DNA from: Paraphysomonas bandaiensis
Taxonomy: Eukaryota; Chrysophyceae
Reading direction: 5' to 3'
Length of the DNA: 64,000 nucleotides
Assembly: GCA_965644295.1 (NCBI GenBank)
Contig: CBFFRP010000126.1
Coordinates: 42,726-106,725 of the forward strand
The notes under the pieces were generated by a model. That model made no database searches. It was given only the letters and a program-made list of their open reading frames with translations, and was not told the origin of the DNA. The position numbers and the translations under genes are program-made. The first letter of the stretch is position 1; each line of letters begins with the position of its first letter. Shown here piece after piece: positions 44,101 to 55,414 of the stretch.

Positions 44101-46297
44101 TCTGCTGGTCAACCACTGGACGGCGTGTATGTTTTTTTGTGTGCACCGATATTTGGAGTATGACTACGATTTGACATGGGTTATTATGGACGGATACGCT
44201 ACATACGACGAAGAAAAGGGTACACACGACATATGTAGCAGGGGAATCCGCGAATGCTACCAACGCACAATGTACTTTGTGGGAACTGTCCTTACGTCTG
44301 TTGGCTACGGTAACTTGATTATCTTTCGTTTATTAAAGTAATATATTGTGTTTTTAGGGGACATCAATCCATTTACAGATTTTGAAATGTTAATGCAAGT
44401 AATCTTAGCAGTGATTGGTGCATGCATGGGGGCCAATATTTGCGGACAAATGAGTGCATTTCTTCAGATAGGCGACCAGTCGGGCGAAATGTCATTCAAA
44501 GAAAAGATGCGCAGTGTCGAGCACTATATTCGCCTACGAGGACTTCGTATGGAGTTAAGGGCATCAATTTTGACAAATTTTCGCACAATGTGGCGGAAAG
44601 AACGTCGTATTGGCGATAGCAACAGTTCATTTTTAAGCTATTTGACGAAGCCGTTGGCACAAGAAGTTGCGTTTGAGTTAAATAGAGATGTCATCATGTT
44701 TATTCCTATGCTTAAAACTCTACGTACATCTTTGCAGCGCCGAATTGCCTTGGGCATGAAGCCCCAGGTGTTGCTGCCTAACACTCCAGTCTACAGCCAT
44801 GGCGACACTGGATACTGTGTCTTTTTTGTTTTATCCGGGCGAGTTGTTGTTGAGCCAACGAAGGACCGGGATTGGCTTGATCCGGTTGGAGTTGCTACAC
44901 TTAAGATTCTGGACCGAAAGCATCAGTTTATAATGGAGTCTCACACAGTCGGGACCCACTTTGGTGAATTCTGCCTCATGTCGAAGCTAGGAATCAGACC
45001 AGATAATGCCACACCAACTGAAATTACTGAGGTATATTACTATGACAAGGAGGATATCTGGGATTTGTTTGTGGGTATGCCTTTCGTTGAACGATATCGA
45101 TTTGTATTGTCGCTATTTACTGAGGTCGGCGGCATCCCTCACACGAAGGACGTCGTACCGACGTCTAATATTGAGAACCAAGTGGGTAGTACATCTATCA
45201 AGAGTTTGTATAAACTTTGCACATGTGTTGCGAATGATGTCCTAGATGTAATCGAGGGAGAAGACAGTGATCGAGAAGGAGAAAATGATGACGATAGTAG
45301 CTTACTCACAGCAGCGATTAAACCAACCGCACGGGTACGGGGGCTATCGATCGTTTCCGACAATTCTGAAGCGTCTCTTGAGGAGCTGACTGGTGTTTCT
45401 CGTTGGACGGAAGCTTTGAAGGCTTATGATCGGTCTAGACAGAGAAGGGCATCAAGCAAATTGGGATTCTTGGGAGCCAGGTCTGCAGCAATGACAGCTG
45501 TGGTATGTGAGGCTGAAATTGAAAAAGATACTCCTCTGGTGGCCCTTGAAAAACGAATCAGAGCATTATTCGCTTATATCGATAAGGATGGCTCGGGGTC
45601 TATTGACAAAAATGAACTTATGCTCTCTCTACTAGATTTGGGCATAGAGAAGTCATGGGCAGATGTCGACAGCATGATTCGATTCGCAGATAAAGACGGA
45701 GATGAGGAAGTAGATCTGGATGAACTGGTTGCAGCTATAATGAGAGAAATCAAAAAGGAGTCTGGATTTGCGGATGTTGAGTTGGACTCTGAAGACTGTT
45801 TGAGTAGTCGTGGATCACCTCGGGAAGAGATTTCTCCTGAAGTTGATTCAAATGACAATCAAATATTCGAAAACGAACCCACTCCTGATAGTAGACCTGA
45901 GGTAGCAGATGTGACCCAGAATTTGTTGAACCCGGTTTCTCAGCGCAGTTTGACTCGTTCTATTCATGATACTGGTGTAGAAGTGAATACAAATGGCGAA
46001 CCAGAGAGTGAAAGCGAAGTTGCCCCCGATGAAAGAAAACCTGAAACGAATGCTGCGGCCCAGAGTGTATCGAGACCGCCCCCGCAATCGAATGTGGATG
46101 ATGCCATTGAGGCTGCCAATCAGGTTGTGTTTGAAAGTAATTCGATTAGAGATAATAAGCACGAATCCGTAAAACATAAGGTTCTTGGAGATAGTGACAA
46201 TGAAGTTAGCGGTCTGGAAGCTGCAGTGGAAATACATATGGAAATGTCGCCACCAGACGATGAAGCTGCTGATGGATCGCACAGTCAAGAGCTATAG
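38108..46297 (+). CDS. Four-repeat CNG/KCNH-superfamily channel with four cyclic-nucleotide-binding-type domains and C-terminal EF-hands
   Basis: Sixteen exons joined by 15 introns of about 40-60 nt encode one chain of roughly 2,480 residues. Each of four repeats has six membrane segments, a P-loop and a CNBD-like beta-roll. Pore: I, VVTSQTVGFGDVGP; II, NGMATSGVADMP; III, TMVLYVVGDVYP; IV, LTSVGYGDINP. CNBD: I, GESYGSKALI with no RTA; II, YIGESCLLK then GKRTASAHA; III, FFGETGLVF then RRTANIRA; IV, HFGEFCLM then RPDNATPT. S5 helices carry the family HW-x-C pattern in II-IV. After repeat IV come an acidic linker, two EF-hands (DKDGSGSIDKNE, DKDGDEEVDLDE) and a long acidic tail. The nearest known architecture is the four-repeat CNGK channel of sea urchin sperm and some other animals, which by my recollection keeps GYG-type filters in all repeats. 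ATG 38108 leaves almost no cytosolic N-terminus, so a 5' exon may be missing. Confidence 0.9.
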
Positions 46298-46516
46298 GAA
46301 TATATGCACATAAGTAGCGGTTAAGTGTGAATACTTTACGATAAATGTAGCCGTGATACTATAAACTTGTCCATAGAGAATATCTTTATTTTAGTCTAGA
46401 AATATGACTCAGTCGTAGATGCTGGATTTCTATAATTACATCATTATTTCACTTTATTAGATCGATAATGATATTTATACTAAGTAAGTGGTACTGACGT
46501 AGAAGTATGTATTCCA
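46298..46516. other. 3' flank of the channel gene
   Basis: Probably the 3' untranslated region of the channel. Nothing else seen. Confidence 0.4.
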
Positions 46517-46660
46517 GGGCCTGGTAACTATTAATGGCCCATTAGTGGTAGTCCAGTTCCCGGCAATTATAATGACAACATTATTGAAAAATGTCCAGGC
46601 AATTATAATGGACATTAATACCTCAGTAGATAAAACTGCTCATAATAGATAGTGTAGTGA
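46517..46660 (+). repeat. Short interspersed repeat R2, copy A
   Basis: Shares GGCCTGGTAAC, CATTAGTGGTAGTCCAGTTC, AATTATAATG and the end CTCATAATAGATAGTGT with 53820-53926. This copy is longer because GGCAATTATAATG-like units are repeated inside it. It abuts the 5' end of the copia remnant. Confidence 0.65.
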
Positions 46661-48760
46661 CAGTACATGCAAAGTTTGATGAGTCCATTCCAGAGCGTTC
46701 AAAGGAGTATTTCGACGAAATAGATAATCTACTAATCGACACTTCAGAAACACCAGAGAGTATAAATGATTATCAGTACCTCGTGGGCCTCAGACATCTT
46801 GATGGACATCTGTCTTACGTTACCACCAGAGTGATAGAGAGAAGAGGAGTCATTGTTGCATATAGGAAACTAGATACGGAAGAAAATACTACCGAGGAGC
46901 AAACTCCAATTCATCTCAAAGATGTAGTAAAGATGACTCACTCTACCAGCAGGTGTCAGATCGACAAGTTTAATAATTTGCGAAATGAGTTAGATCAGAG
47001 ATTTGTAATGACAGTGACAATGAGCAAAGGACTCCTGGCCGCTCATATCGGGGCGCATCTTCAACAGGTGGTGCAGATCGAAAATCCCAGAACTGAAAAA
47101 CGACCTCGAAAAAAACGGCACATATTTAACGTTGGTGTCCTTGGCGATGTCTCATTGCTTCTTGATTCCTCCAACAGCACAATTAAAGAGCCACAGACGA
47201 TGGCAGAAGCAAAGAAGACTCCACAGAGAACATACTGGATTGAAGCTACCAGGAAGGAAGTGCACAAGCTTGAACGAAGGACATGAAACCGAAACACCGC
47301 AAAATCATAAAATCTAAGTTGGTATTTAAAGTAAAGCGCGATCATCTTGGAAAAATTAAGAAGTTCAAAGTTCGACTTGTGGCGAAAGGGTTTACTCAAG
47401 AACAAGGAGTCGACTATAATGAGACATTCTCCCCAGTAGCTAAAGATGTATCATTTAGGCTTACACTGGCACTGCTCTGCGATACAATCTGCAACTCCGT
47501 CAACTCGATGTAGAAACTGCATTTCCGTATGCTGATCTGGAAGAAGATGTGTATATGTCTCCACCTGCAAGAATATATATTCCACAGGCAGGGATGTTGT
47601 TTGTAGATTTTGAAGAGTCTGTACGGCCTGAAACAAGCACCAAGAAACTGGCATTCGATGCTGAAGGATAGTATCAAGGCGATGGGGTATAAACAATGCA
47701 CACTTGACCCATGTTTATTTGCACTGAAGGGTACTGATGGTAACCTACATATGATACTTGTGTATGTAGATGATATCGTTGTCCTAAGTCCTGACAACCG
47801 TCATATTGAAGAGGTCATCAGTTCTTTCAAGACTCAGTATACGATGCAAGATATGGGTGATCTTAAACACTATTTAGGTCTTACCATTGAGCGTGATGAT
47901 GGCCAGATTAAACTACATCAGTCTGCATAATATGCTAATGATGTTGTGGCCAGATTCAATCACTTGTTGTCAGAAAAGAAGAGACGGTGCAAGGCAACCA
48001 CACCTCTACCACCTGGCCTAAAGTTGCCCAAGGATGCAAAAGAGGAAGAAACTCGAAAACAGCGAGAATACGCTGGTGCATTTCCCTATCAATTTGTTAT
48101 TGGTGCCCTAATGTACTTGGCAGTGCATACTAGACCAGACATGGCATATACAGTAAATCTTCTCTCCCGGTTCACCACAAGACCCACGTACGCTGCATGT
48201 CAAGCTGCTCTGCATACTTTACAGTATTTAGAAAATACAGTTGATCAAGGTATCATCTTCCCTAATTTTACAGATGAAGACCCTCTATGTGTGTACTCTG
48301 ATGCAGATTGGGCCGGAGATCTGGATACATGCAGATCCACTACAGGGTATATTGTCTACCTGTGGGGTGCTCCAATTGCATGGCAGTCCAGACTGCAGCC
48401 AAGAGTGCCTACGTCGACTATGGAAGCTGAATACATGGCTGCATATGCTGCAATTCAGGAGATTGTATGAATACGAGGGGTGATGACAGAGCTCGGAAGT
48501 CGTGGATTTGAGCTCTGTAAGAATGCGTCTCCAACAATCTTGAATATGGACAGCAATAGTGCGATTGATCTAGCTCAGAACCCGGTAAATCATAAACGTT
48601 CCAAAAACGTTCCAAGCATATTCGAATCAAGTATCATTGGATTCGAGAGCAAGTGGGAGACTGTATCGTCAGGCTGAATCATGTGCCAACGGCAGAGATA
48701 ACAGCTGACGTGATGACAAAAGCCTTGTCAGAGAAGTTGCACACTATGGTATCGCACTAA
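46657..48760 (+). pseudogene. Ty1/copia pol remnant (integrase tail to RNase H), frameshifted
   Basis: The 5' half (gag, protease, most of integrase) is absent. 46657-47286 holds the integrase-RT linker region (YLVGLRHLDGHLSYVTTRVI). RT follows at 47283 (KLVFKVKRDHLGKIKKFKVR, LVAKGFTQEQGVDYNETFSP), changes frame near 47480, and continues with LYGLKQAPRNWH and the intact catalytic YVDD at about 47765-47776. RNase H (VYSDADWAGDLDTCRSTTGY, TSTMEAEYMA) follows, and the tail HVPTAEITADVMTKAL lies near 48685. At least three stops or frameshifts interrupt it (near 47480, 47930, 48470). No LTR pair was identified, so this is a truncated dead copy of a family different from the element at 1-2658. Confidence 0.88.
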
Positions 48761-48769
48761 GTAGACTTG

Positions 48770-49463
48770 CTCATTACAGTATATTCTGATATGTTCATTG
48801 AGTAGGAGTATTGAACTACAACCAACTCCTACGTGCGTACTTGAAGTTTGGTAAAGCCAATCGCTAGTAGTTATCCTGTATTCTATGTAGCAATGAAATA
48901 CAGAATATACATGACTACACTATAGGAGTAGCTATTACAAGTATACAAAGAAACTGAAAATATAGTAGTTGTTAAAGTTACGATTTGTAGAACAGAATGT
49001 TGATGTTGGTGAATGACGTGGTTCCTAATTCACAGTGACACAACATCATAATTTCACTATATCTCCTATCATATCAATCAGTCAATACTGCACTCTTAAA
49101 AGCTTAAATTAATAGGTAAACGTCCATCTAGCTTGACTAGTTTTCTTCTGGCTACTAAACTGGTGCTGATTCTTAACGCCTATTGCTAATAATAAGACTT
49201 TCGATATAAATATGATAACTGTATCCCTGACGGGATAGGCAATTCATGTACACTGCTAAAGCGACTGAAAACTAACACTCCCGGTTTTATGTACAAGATA
49301 ATACTTTTCAAATTATGCATGTGGCAACTATGATATTTAAAAAACAAGTACATAATTATACATCTAAAAATCCTAGATCATTACAAAATTATCTTAAACA
49401 TAAGCTATGAACTTAGTTTATTTTATGTAAAGAAAACAGGCCACATAACATTATTCCCATAAA
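48770..49463. other. Intergenic; possible copia 3' LTR remnant
   Basis: About 690 AT-rich bases after the copia remnant. A 3' LTR should begin shortly after 48760, but with no 5' partner I cannot define it. No gene seen. Confidence 0.35.
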
Positions 49464-50240
49464 CTATAGCAGTATACAGCATTTCCCACCTCCACTTCCA
49501 CTAGCTTTATCGATAGAATCGGGAATTCTAGATTCGCTTTCTCGAATTTCACGCACCAATTGATGAAAGCAATCAACATTTTTAATTTTGGTTTTAGCAG
49601 AAGTTTCCATGAACGGACAATGCCATAGCTCAGCAAGTTTCTGCCCTGCTTCGTAGGTGACTTGTCGCTGCGATTCCATATCACATTTGTTTCCAACAAG
49701 CACTCTACCAGCAAATATTAAAACGGAAAAGGGCAACGTACACATACATTGGAACCATGTCGGATTCAGAAGCTCTCAGTATTTTCTCTCGGAAAGAAAC
49801 CATTTCGTCAAATGTGGGCATTTCAGTTATGCTGTAAACCAGTAGAAAACCTTTCCCTTCCCTCATCCACTGTAATACAAAGATAATGCTTTAAATTGAA
49901 GAGTTGAATAGAGTCATAGGTATGACCTGATCCTGCATTGATGAGTATTCTTCTTGTCCAGCTGTATCTAGAATGTCGAGTGATACGGGAATATCATCTA
50001 CAACAGCGTTCTTGCGATATGAATCTAAATATAGTGTGAGACACAGGCGCAGTGTATCGAAGTGTATACCTTCTATCGTGGGATCATACTCTTCAAGAAA
50101 ATTGTCAGTAACAAGCCTGAAAGGAAACAGAAGTCAAGTACGTCAACGACGGAGAAACACACCACCTGATAGTAAGAGCACTTTTACCGACCCCACCACC
50201 TCCAAGCACAACAATTTTAAAATTTTCTTCAGTTGACATT
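49464..50240 (-). CDS. Ras-family small GTPase, CAAX prenylated
   Basis: ATG 50240, five exons with four short introns, about 190 residues. All G motifs are present: G1 GGGGVGKSA, effector/G2 region [12 protein letters not shown]3 [10 protein letters not shown]4 NKCD, G5 ETSAK. The C-terminus GGGKCCILL is a CAAX box. The final Leu predicts geranylgeranylation, and the adjacent Cys could be palmitoylated. The second P-loop residue is Gly where human Ras has Ala; the residue equivalent to Gly12 is Gly, so the site is wild-type-like. Ras proteins switch between GDP and GTP at the membrane and drive kinase signalling. The gene is divergent from the pseudokinase-PH-DUSP gene, 620 bp away. Confidence 0.93.
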
Positions 50241-50861
50241 GATTGTCCTGGCAATGGTTTATTGTTCACCTGAGACTGCTGATTTCGGCAATTGATACGA
50301 TGACAGACACGCGAATATTTTAGCTGGATATTTGACAAGTGTTTCGATGGTTTAGTATTGCTATTGGCATTCAGTGAACAATCGCTGAAATTTATGTTTT
50401 GAATCACTGAAATCTGAAATCAATAATATACACTGTCTCACCGACAGTGTCTCGTATGGTATGCACGAGATTAAACATACTCGTATATATGGTATACCGT
50501 ATACTACTGTATATTTCTCGCTCTAGATATCTCGCTTTTTTTTGGTTGGGGTGCAAAATATTACTCCAGTTCGTAGCGGTATGGTGTATGGTACTCTGCT
50601 GTACTGCATGCACAGTCTGCTGCAGTGGATATTCAGATTCCACCACTGCGTTTGTCTCTGCGTGCCTTTCAATTTTTCAATTTCTAGATTTGCGACATGA
50701 TATATTAGCCACCTGGCGAATGTACCCTACCCTCTCGTCGACGAAAGGGTACCATATATTCTTGTTGCGATTGCAGTTGTCGAGCGAAAAGAACTAACTA
50801 GATTGCTTTTAAAAGTAGTGAAAGTGAAGGATCACAAGAAGACTGCGTCAACACACGAACG
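50241..50861. other. Divergent promoter region, Ras and pseudokinase-PH-DUSP genes
   Basis: 620 bases shared by two divergent genes. It contains a palindromic AT-rich patch (GGTATACCGTATAC near 50489-50502). The minus-strand frame extends upstream of the Ras ATG to 50407 but looks non-protein-like. Confidence 0.4.
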
Positions 50862-53475
50862 ATGTCGAAAAGTATTCCTTTTTTACATTCACATAAGTTG
50901 GGTGCAGAGTTGGGTAATTACCCCCCCTTCATCATCAGAGAAGCCACAAGAAATATTGACAACAGAAGGGTAATAGTGAAAATCTATTGCAAACTGGGAC
51001 AATCATCAGCGGAGCAAGAGAAAGTACAGACTGAAATGCAGTTTTGGCGCCTGGTAACGCATCCTAGGGTTGTAGAAATATCGGATGTGTTCGACGAAGA
51101 GGGTTTCCTGTATATCGTATTTGATTACCCGGCTGGTGGAGATTTAGCTGCACTTGTCATGGATGCCACGCGAACTTTCACGGAGGGATTTACTCGAAAA
51201 GTTGCATCTGCTGCATTGGATGCTTTGATATTTTTGCATTCAAATGGAATCATACATGGCGGTGTCCTGCCAGCCAATATAATATTTTCGTCTCCTACTG
51301 ATGTCCCAGGGTGGGCAGATTCCTCCAAGCTGACCTTTTTTCGAATTGATGGTTCTCGGATATCATCTATATTCACAGACATACAGGACCTTGCGTATTG
51401 CATAGTGTGTATCATGCGTAAAAAGGCGGGTTTATTGTCAAGAACGTATTTTGACCCTGAAATATTGCAGGTTGGTGATTGTGCTGCGCTATTATTTATT
51501 TAACATTTTACTACCAGGGTAATGATTGGAGTCACCTCACGAATGATTTTGTTGATTTTGTTGACCAGCTTTGGAACTGTGAAGAGAATTATAAGACGGC
51601 CGAAACGTTTCTATCACATCCGTGGCTGGTAGGTGGGAAATCTTATTACGATGGCACGATTGGTAGGAGTTAATTACTTCAATATGCCACTATTAATGAA
51701 GTTTTGTAGCTGATGGCATACCTCCGCCCTTCTTGACGGTTAGTGGCTACGGGAGTCGGAACGTTGTGCAGGGTACTCAGTCGAATGAAGACTTGAATTG
51801 TTACCTGTATATTAAGATGCGTGAAAAGTCATCCATTGGTACTAGGAAGTGGCGTCGCAGATGGGGAGTGGTGGAAGGGTCAGTTCTACTGCTCTACAAA
51901 GATTCAAATGAGGACAAATCCAACAACCAAGACCTGGCACAGGCCATTCACCTCAAAGATAAAGCAGCAGTGGTATTAGCAATGGCTAAACACGACTATA
52001 CATTTGGTCTTCAAGACACAGTTCTGCAGCAAATCGTTTTGTGGATGAGGTTCGACAATGAAACCGATTACTCCAGGTACTGTATACGTGTTCTTTTGTA
52101 AATTTTATTATTCAACTGTCAGGTGGAAACAATTTCTTCTGTCATCTCAGAAAGAACTTTCTGCTGCCAAAACCTACAATGATATGGAGAACCCCGATAA
52201 TGCACTGTCTCCACCTGAACAGAGCTTTGCTTCTACTCTTTTACAATCTCTTCCGTCTGCCCCAGATGCAGGTGTCATGTACGTAGCCTGCTTAAGTATA
52301 ACTCACATCTCTTTCTTGGGTACAGAGTCTCTAGTTCGGGCTGTGGATTTGGCATCTAAAGAATTCACGAGGCAGATTGAAGCACAGGCAGCGTCTTATG
52401 TACGGAAGTCGCAAATGCTTCAGACATTGAAAGGGAATAAGCTGGACAATGCTAACACCAGTCGGGCGTATAATCACTCTCTGTCGCCTTTTCCATCTGA
52501 GCAGAAGACTCGCGTACATCCAGCTATCAAGTGGGACATGCGGGCTCAAGAACTTATGTTGGTCATGTCAACTGGTGAAAATAATTGATAACATATCTTT
52601 ATTTGTAATATTGTGTGCGTTGCTAATGTTCAGGAACGCCTGTCAATATCCCCGTATCTGATGGACAAGAGTGGTTTATAGTTGACGCGACATGGTTTAA
52701 ACATTGGATCTTTTTTGTCTCCAGCAAGCGGAGAGTAGTTCCACCTGGGCCAATAGATAATTTGTGGATGATAAATCCTCTAACTGACCGACCCTATGAG
52801 CATATGAGAGAGGACACAGACGACTCTTCTGGTGATTTCAGGCGTGTGCCTCCACAGGTGCGAATTTCATTCATCTACACTTTATTGTCACAAACAATGC
52901 AGATATGGGAGCTGTTTGAAGTATGGTATGGTGGGGGTCCCGCTATTAGTGTAGTCGGGCCGCCGGTAGAAGATTCACGACGATGGACAGTTCATATTCG
53001 TGAAAAGATATCAGATAATGATGACGGAGAGAGCCTTGTTGACTTAGTCGCAAATTTAGAACACCCAGAGGACGTCATACACAAGGGTGCCAAAAACGTT
53101 GCTGTCAAACTACAAGGCAGAAAACCATCTGTGGCTGAACTCACGTTTCTCTCGAAAACAGGAAACTTTTATGACGGAGAGGGTGACAGAGCAGAGAGAG
53201 CACTTTCTGCTGTTGATTCAGATGAAGAAGCAGAAGAAGATGATGAAGATGATTCGTTCAATGGTAGTGTGCGTATGAGTAATAATGATGACAGTACAAC
53301 GTCCTATGCACCACTTACAGCTGCCCAACTGCAGCTCATTGGTGATGAAGAGAAGTCTTTTAGCGATGTTTCTACTTCATTGGATCCTGATCAGCAGAAC
53401 AAAGATGGAGATATTTCGAACAATGCACCAGCTCAAGCCCAGAAAAAGCGATTAAGTATATTTAATCGTGGTTAA
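50862..53475 (+). CDS. Pseudokinase - PH domain - DUSP domain protein
   Basis: ATG 50862, seven exons, about 770 residues. First comes a CAMK-like protein-kinase fold (residues about 20-270): RRVIVKIYCK supplies the VAIK lysine, but the catalytic loop is HGGVLPANIIF (HRDxKxxN is usual) and no DFG is present, so it is probably a pseudokinase. FLSHPWL ends the C-lobe. Next is a PH domain (YLYIKMREKSSIGTRKWRRR, WGVVEGSVLLLYKDS, ending RWKQFLLSSQKE). A linker follows, then a DUSP domain as found in ubiquitin-specific proteases (EWFIVDATWFKHWIFFV, PPGPIDNLWMINPL, WELFEVWYGGGPAIS). The C-terminus is acidic and Ser-rich. No USP protease domain is present. I infer a membrane-associated scaffold; the substrate or partner is unknown. 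Confidence 0.83.
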
Positions 53476-53819
53476 TATTTGTAGGGATCACAAGAGTTTT
53501 ATCACCGCAGACGAGTATATTCCTGTAGATTAATCACCGTTGCATTGAAATATGAAGATGTAATGATGCAGATAAATTTATTATTTATTGCATATGAATG
53601 GGCAAGAGCAGTGGTTTAAAACATTGGGCTTGTGAAAGCCCACTAAGTAAGGCAATAACAAGATACAAGATGTAAACGATAGTGCCATTAAGTTGTTTTA
53701 TCATAGGATATCTGCGATAATAATAACTTGTACCACTGATTGTATCACAGTATTAAAATATGGATTATATTATACTATAAGTGTGGCACCTGGAGACAAT
53801 GTACGAGAATACAGTGAAG
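53476..53819. other. Intergenic; nothing recognised
   Basis: 3' flank of the pseudokinase gene, AT-rich, with no gene or repeat seen. Confidence 0.4.
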
Positions 53820-53926
53820 CAGGCCTGGTAACCATTAGTGGTAGTCCAGTTCCTGGTAATTATAATGGCCAATAATAATACTAACTTAAAGTAGATAATA
53901 CCGCTCATAATAGATAGTGTGGTGCT
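53820..53926 (+). repeat. Short interspersed repeat R2, copy B
   Basis: About 105 bp matching 46517-46660 in its blocks GGCCTGGTAAC, CATTAGTGGTAGTCCAGTTC, GGTAATTATAATGG and CTCATAATAGATAGTGT. It is not next to any copia sequence, so the repeat is independent of that element. Confidence 0.65.
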
Positions 53927-53968
53927 CCCTTAATATATACTTCTCGCTCTCCACTGGAACATCAGGAT

Positions 53969-54260
53969 CAAGGCTGCGTAACAATTAATAGCAATTTAAT
54001 TGCAAATGTTTTTTGCAATTAAATATTGCAATTATTAGTTATAGCTCGCGTAATTATAATTGCAATTTAATTGTGCCAATTATTGTCTAATTAGCTTAGT
54101 TACTCATTGCAAGCACGTATAGCATCTTCAACCTTCAACCGTTCTTGCATTCCACAGAAATCTATTGACGCGCAAGAACATAAGGGCCTCTAATCGACGA
54201 GGTGCCATAGATTTGCATAAATACGCTCTCTACTGGTGAAAATACAGTCCAACAAAAAGT
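53969..54260 (-). pseudogene. hAT element end with transposase C-terminus
   Basis: A hAT-type terminus (CAAGGCTGCGTAACAATTAA at 53969) is followed inward by minus-strand sequence reading RLEALMFLRVNRFLWNARTV then EG and a stop at about 54125-54200, the very end of a hAT transposase (xLEallFLrxNrdlWdaxtv). The orientation (C-terminus next to the terminus) is the same as in the element at 6956-8085. The other end was not found. Confidence 0.65.
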
Positions 54261-54319
54261 TACACCTTTTTAGCTCTAGCTCTAAGAAGCTCAATGTCTC
54301 TATTGAGACCGTCGTTGTG

Positions 54320-55400
54320 TTACATCAGCGGGTTCAGGCTCAGATTGTCCTCTCCTCCCCAAGCATGGCTCCATTTTGTATCACACCACACTGCCGACAA
54401 ATATCTTGTCTTACCATCATGTTGTACATGTTTCCAGTTCCATAACTTGGCCTTGCAACAACCCTCATACCTAACGCCTTCAGTTAAACCACGTGGTGCG
54501 AGTGAAGGAACCATCAGTGAAGATGGCTTGATAGTCGTGTGTGGGTGATCGTCGTACAACAATTGGAGTTGGGATTGTACCCTGTCAATGGTGTCTCGGA
54601 ATTGGGGCGTGGCCGGTGATGGAGGCTGCAGACGGATTCCGAGCTGTTGTCCCCATTATTGGACTATAGGCTAGTGATGTATAGGTCAATGTCGGGTTGG
54701 TTTAGGTCGTGGCGTTGTAGAATGGATAGCGCAGCTTGTTTGGGCTCGCCTCCAAGGGTGATGGCTCTTTGCAGAGTGTGCCACTTTTGGGTCTGAGCAC
54801 AGGTGAAGAACATGCGTAACCCAAGTCCTTTGTACTTCGTTGAAAGGTAGATGAGTGCTGTTGGGTATCCTGGGGGTAGGCGCAGGACTGCCCTTACGGC
54901 GCGTGCAAGTAGTGTGTCTATTTAAAGGAACTTGGCGTACGTCCAGGAGGCTTTAGTGGCTTTGTAGAGGAGTGTCGGGAGTATTAGAGTGTTGAGCACT
55001 AGGAACTTGCATTCTGGGGATGCCCACTTATAACGAAGATATGTTGTGGAAGTGGCGATGTAGTTGACGCACCAGGCATGGGAGTCGGTGTCTTTTGGGG
55101 AGAATGGGAGTAGTACCCCAAGATATTTGGTGGGGAGTGTGGTAGCTCTGATTGGGACGGTGTGCGGGATCCAGTTCCAGTCTCTAAAATGGTGAGGGTT
55201 GGCTCTTTTTCCAGCATGGCCAATAGCGATACATTCCGTTTTGTCTTTGGCGAGTTGCATTCCCGTGAATGCGCAGAAGAATGAAAGCCTGTCTGCCTTC
55301 GTCTGCGTGGTGGCAATGGAGTTTGTAATTTGGGAGAGATCGTCAGCATACGCCTTGTCTTGGCTGTCGCAATAGTCAAAGGTGCTATATAGCTATAACT
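54320..55400 (-). pseudogene. LINE (non-LTR retrotransposon) reverse-transcriptase fragment
   Basis: The minus-strand frame from about 55395 reads KAYADDLSQITNSIATTQTK, the YADD catalytic box of non-LTR RTs, then LAKDKTECIAIG, PTKYLGVLLPF and FLVLNTLILPTLLYKA, typical of the RT thumb. An in-frame TAA at 54922-54924 interrupts it. The same frame then continues LARAVRAVLRLPPGYPTALI, YLSTKYKGLGLRMFFTCAQT to a stop near 54665. Frame 54320-54562 may be the 3' remainder. The copy is 5'-truncated just upstream of the YADD box, as usual for LINEs. Confidence 0.8.
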
Positions 55401-55414
55401 GTGAAACTGAAGTA

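Noticed and set aside
45139-46288. Minus-strand frames over the channel C-terminus
   Set aside because: Antisense of the acidic linker, EF-hands and tail; Ser-rich composition is the complement of acidic codons.
54236-54548. Plus-strand frames over 54236-54548
   Set aside because: Antisense to the likely LINE 3' region; no domain or composition support.
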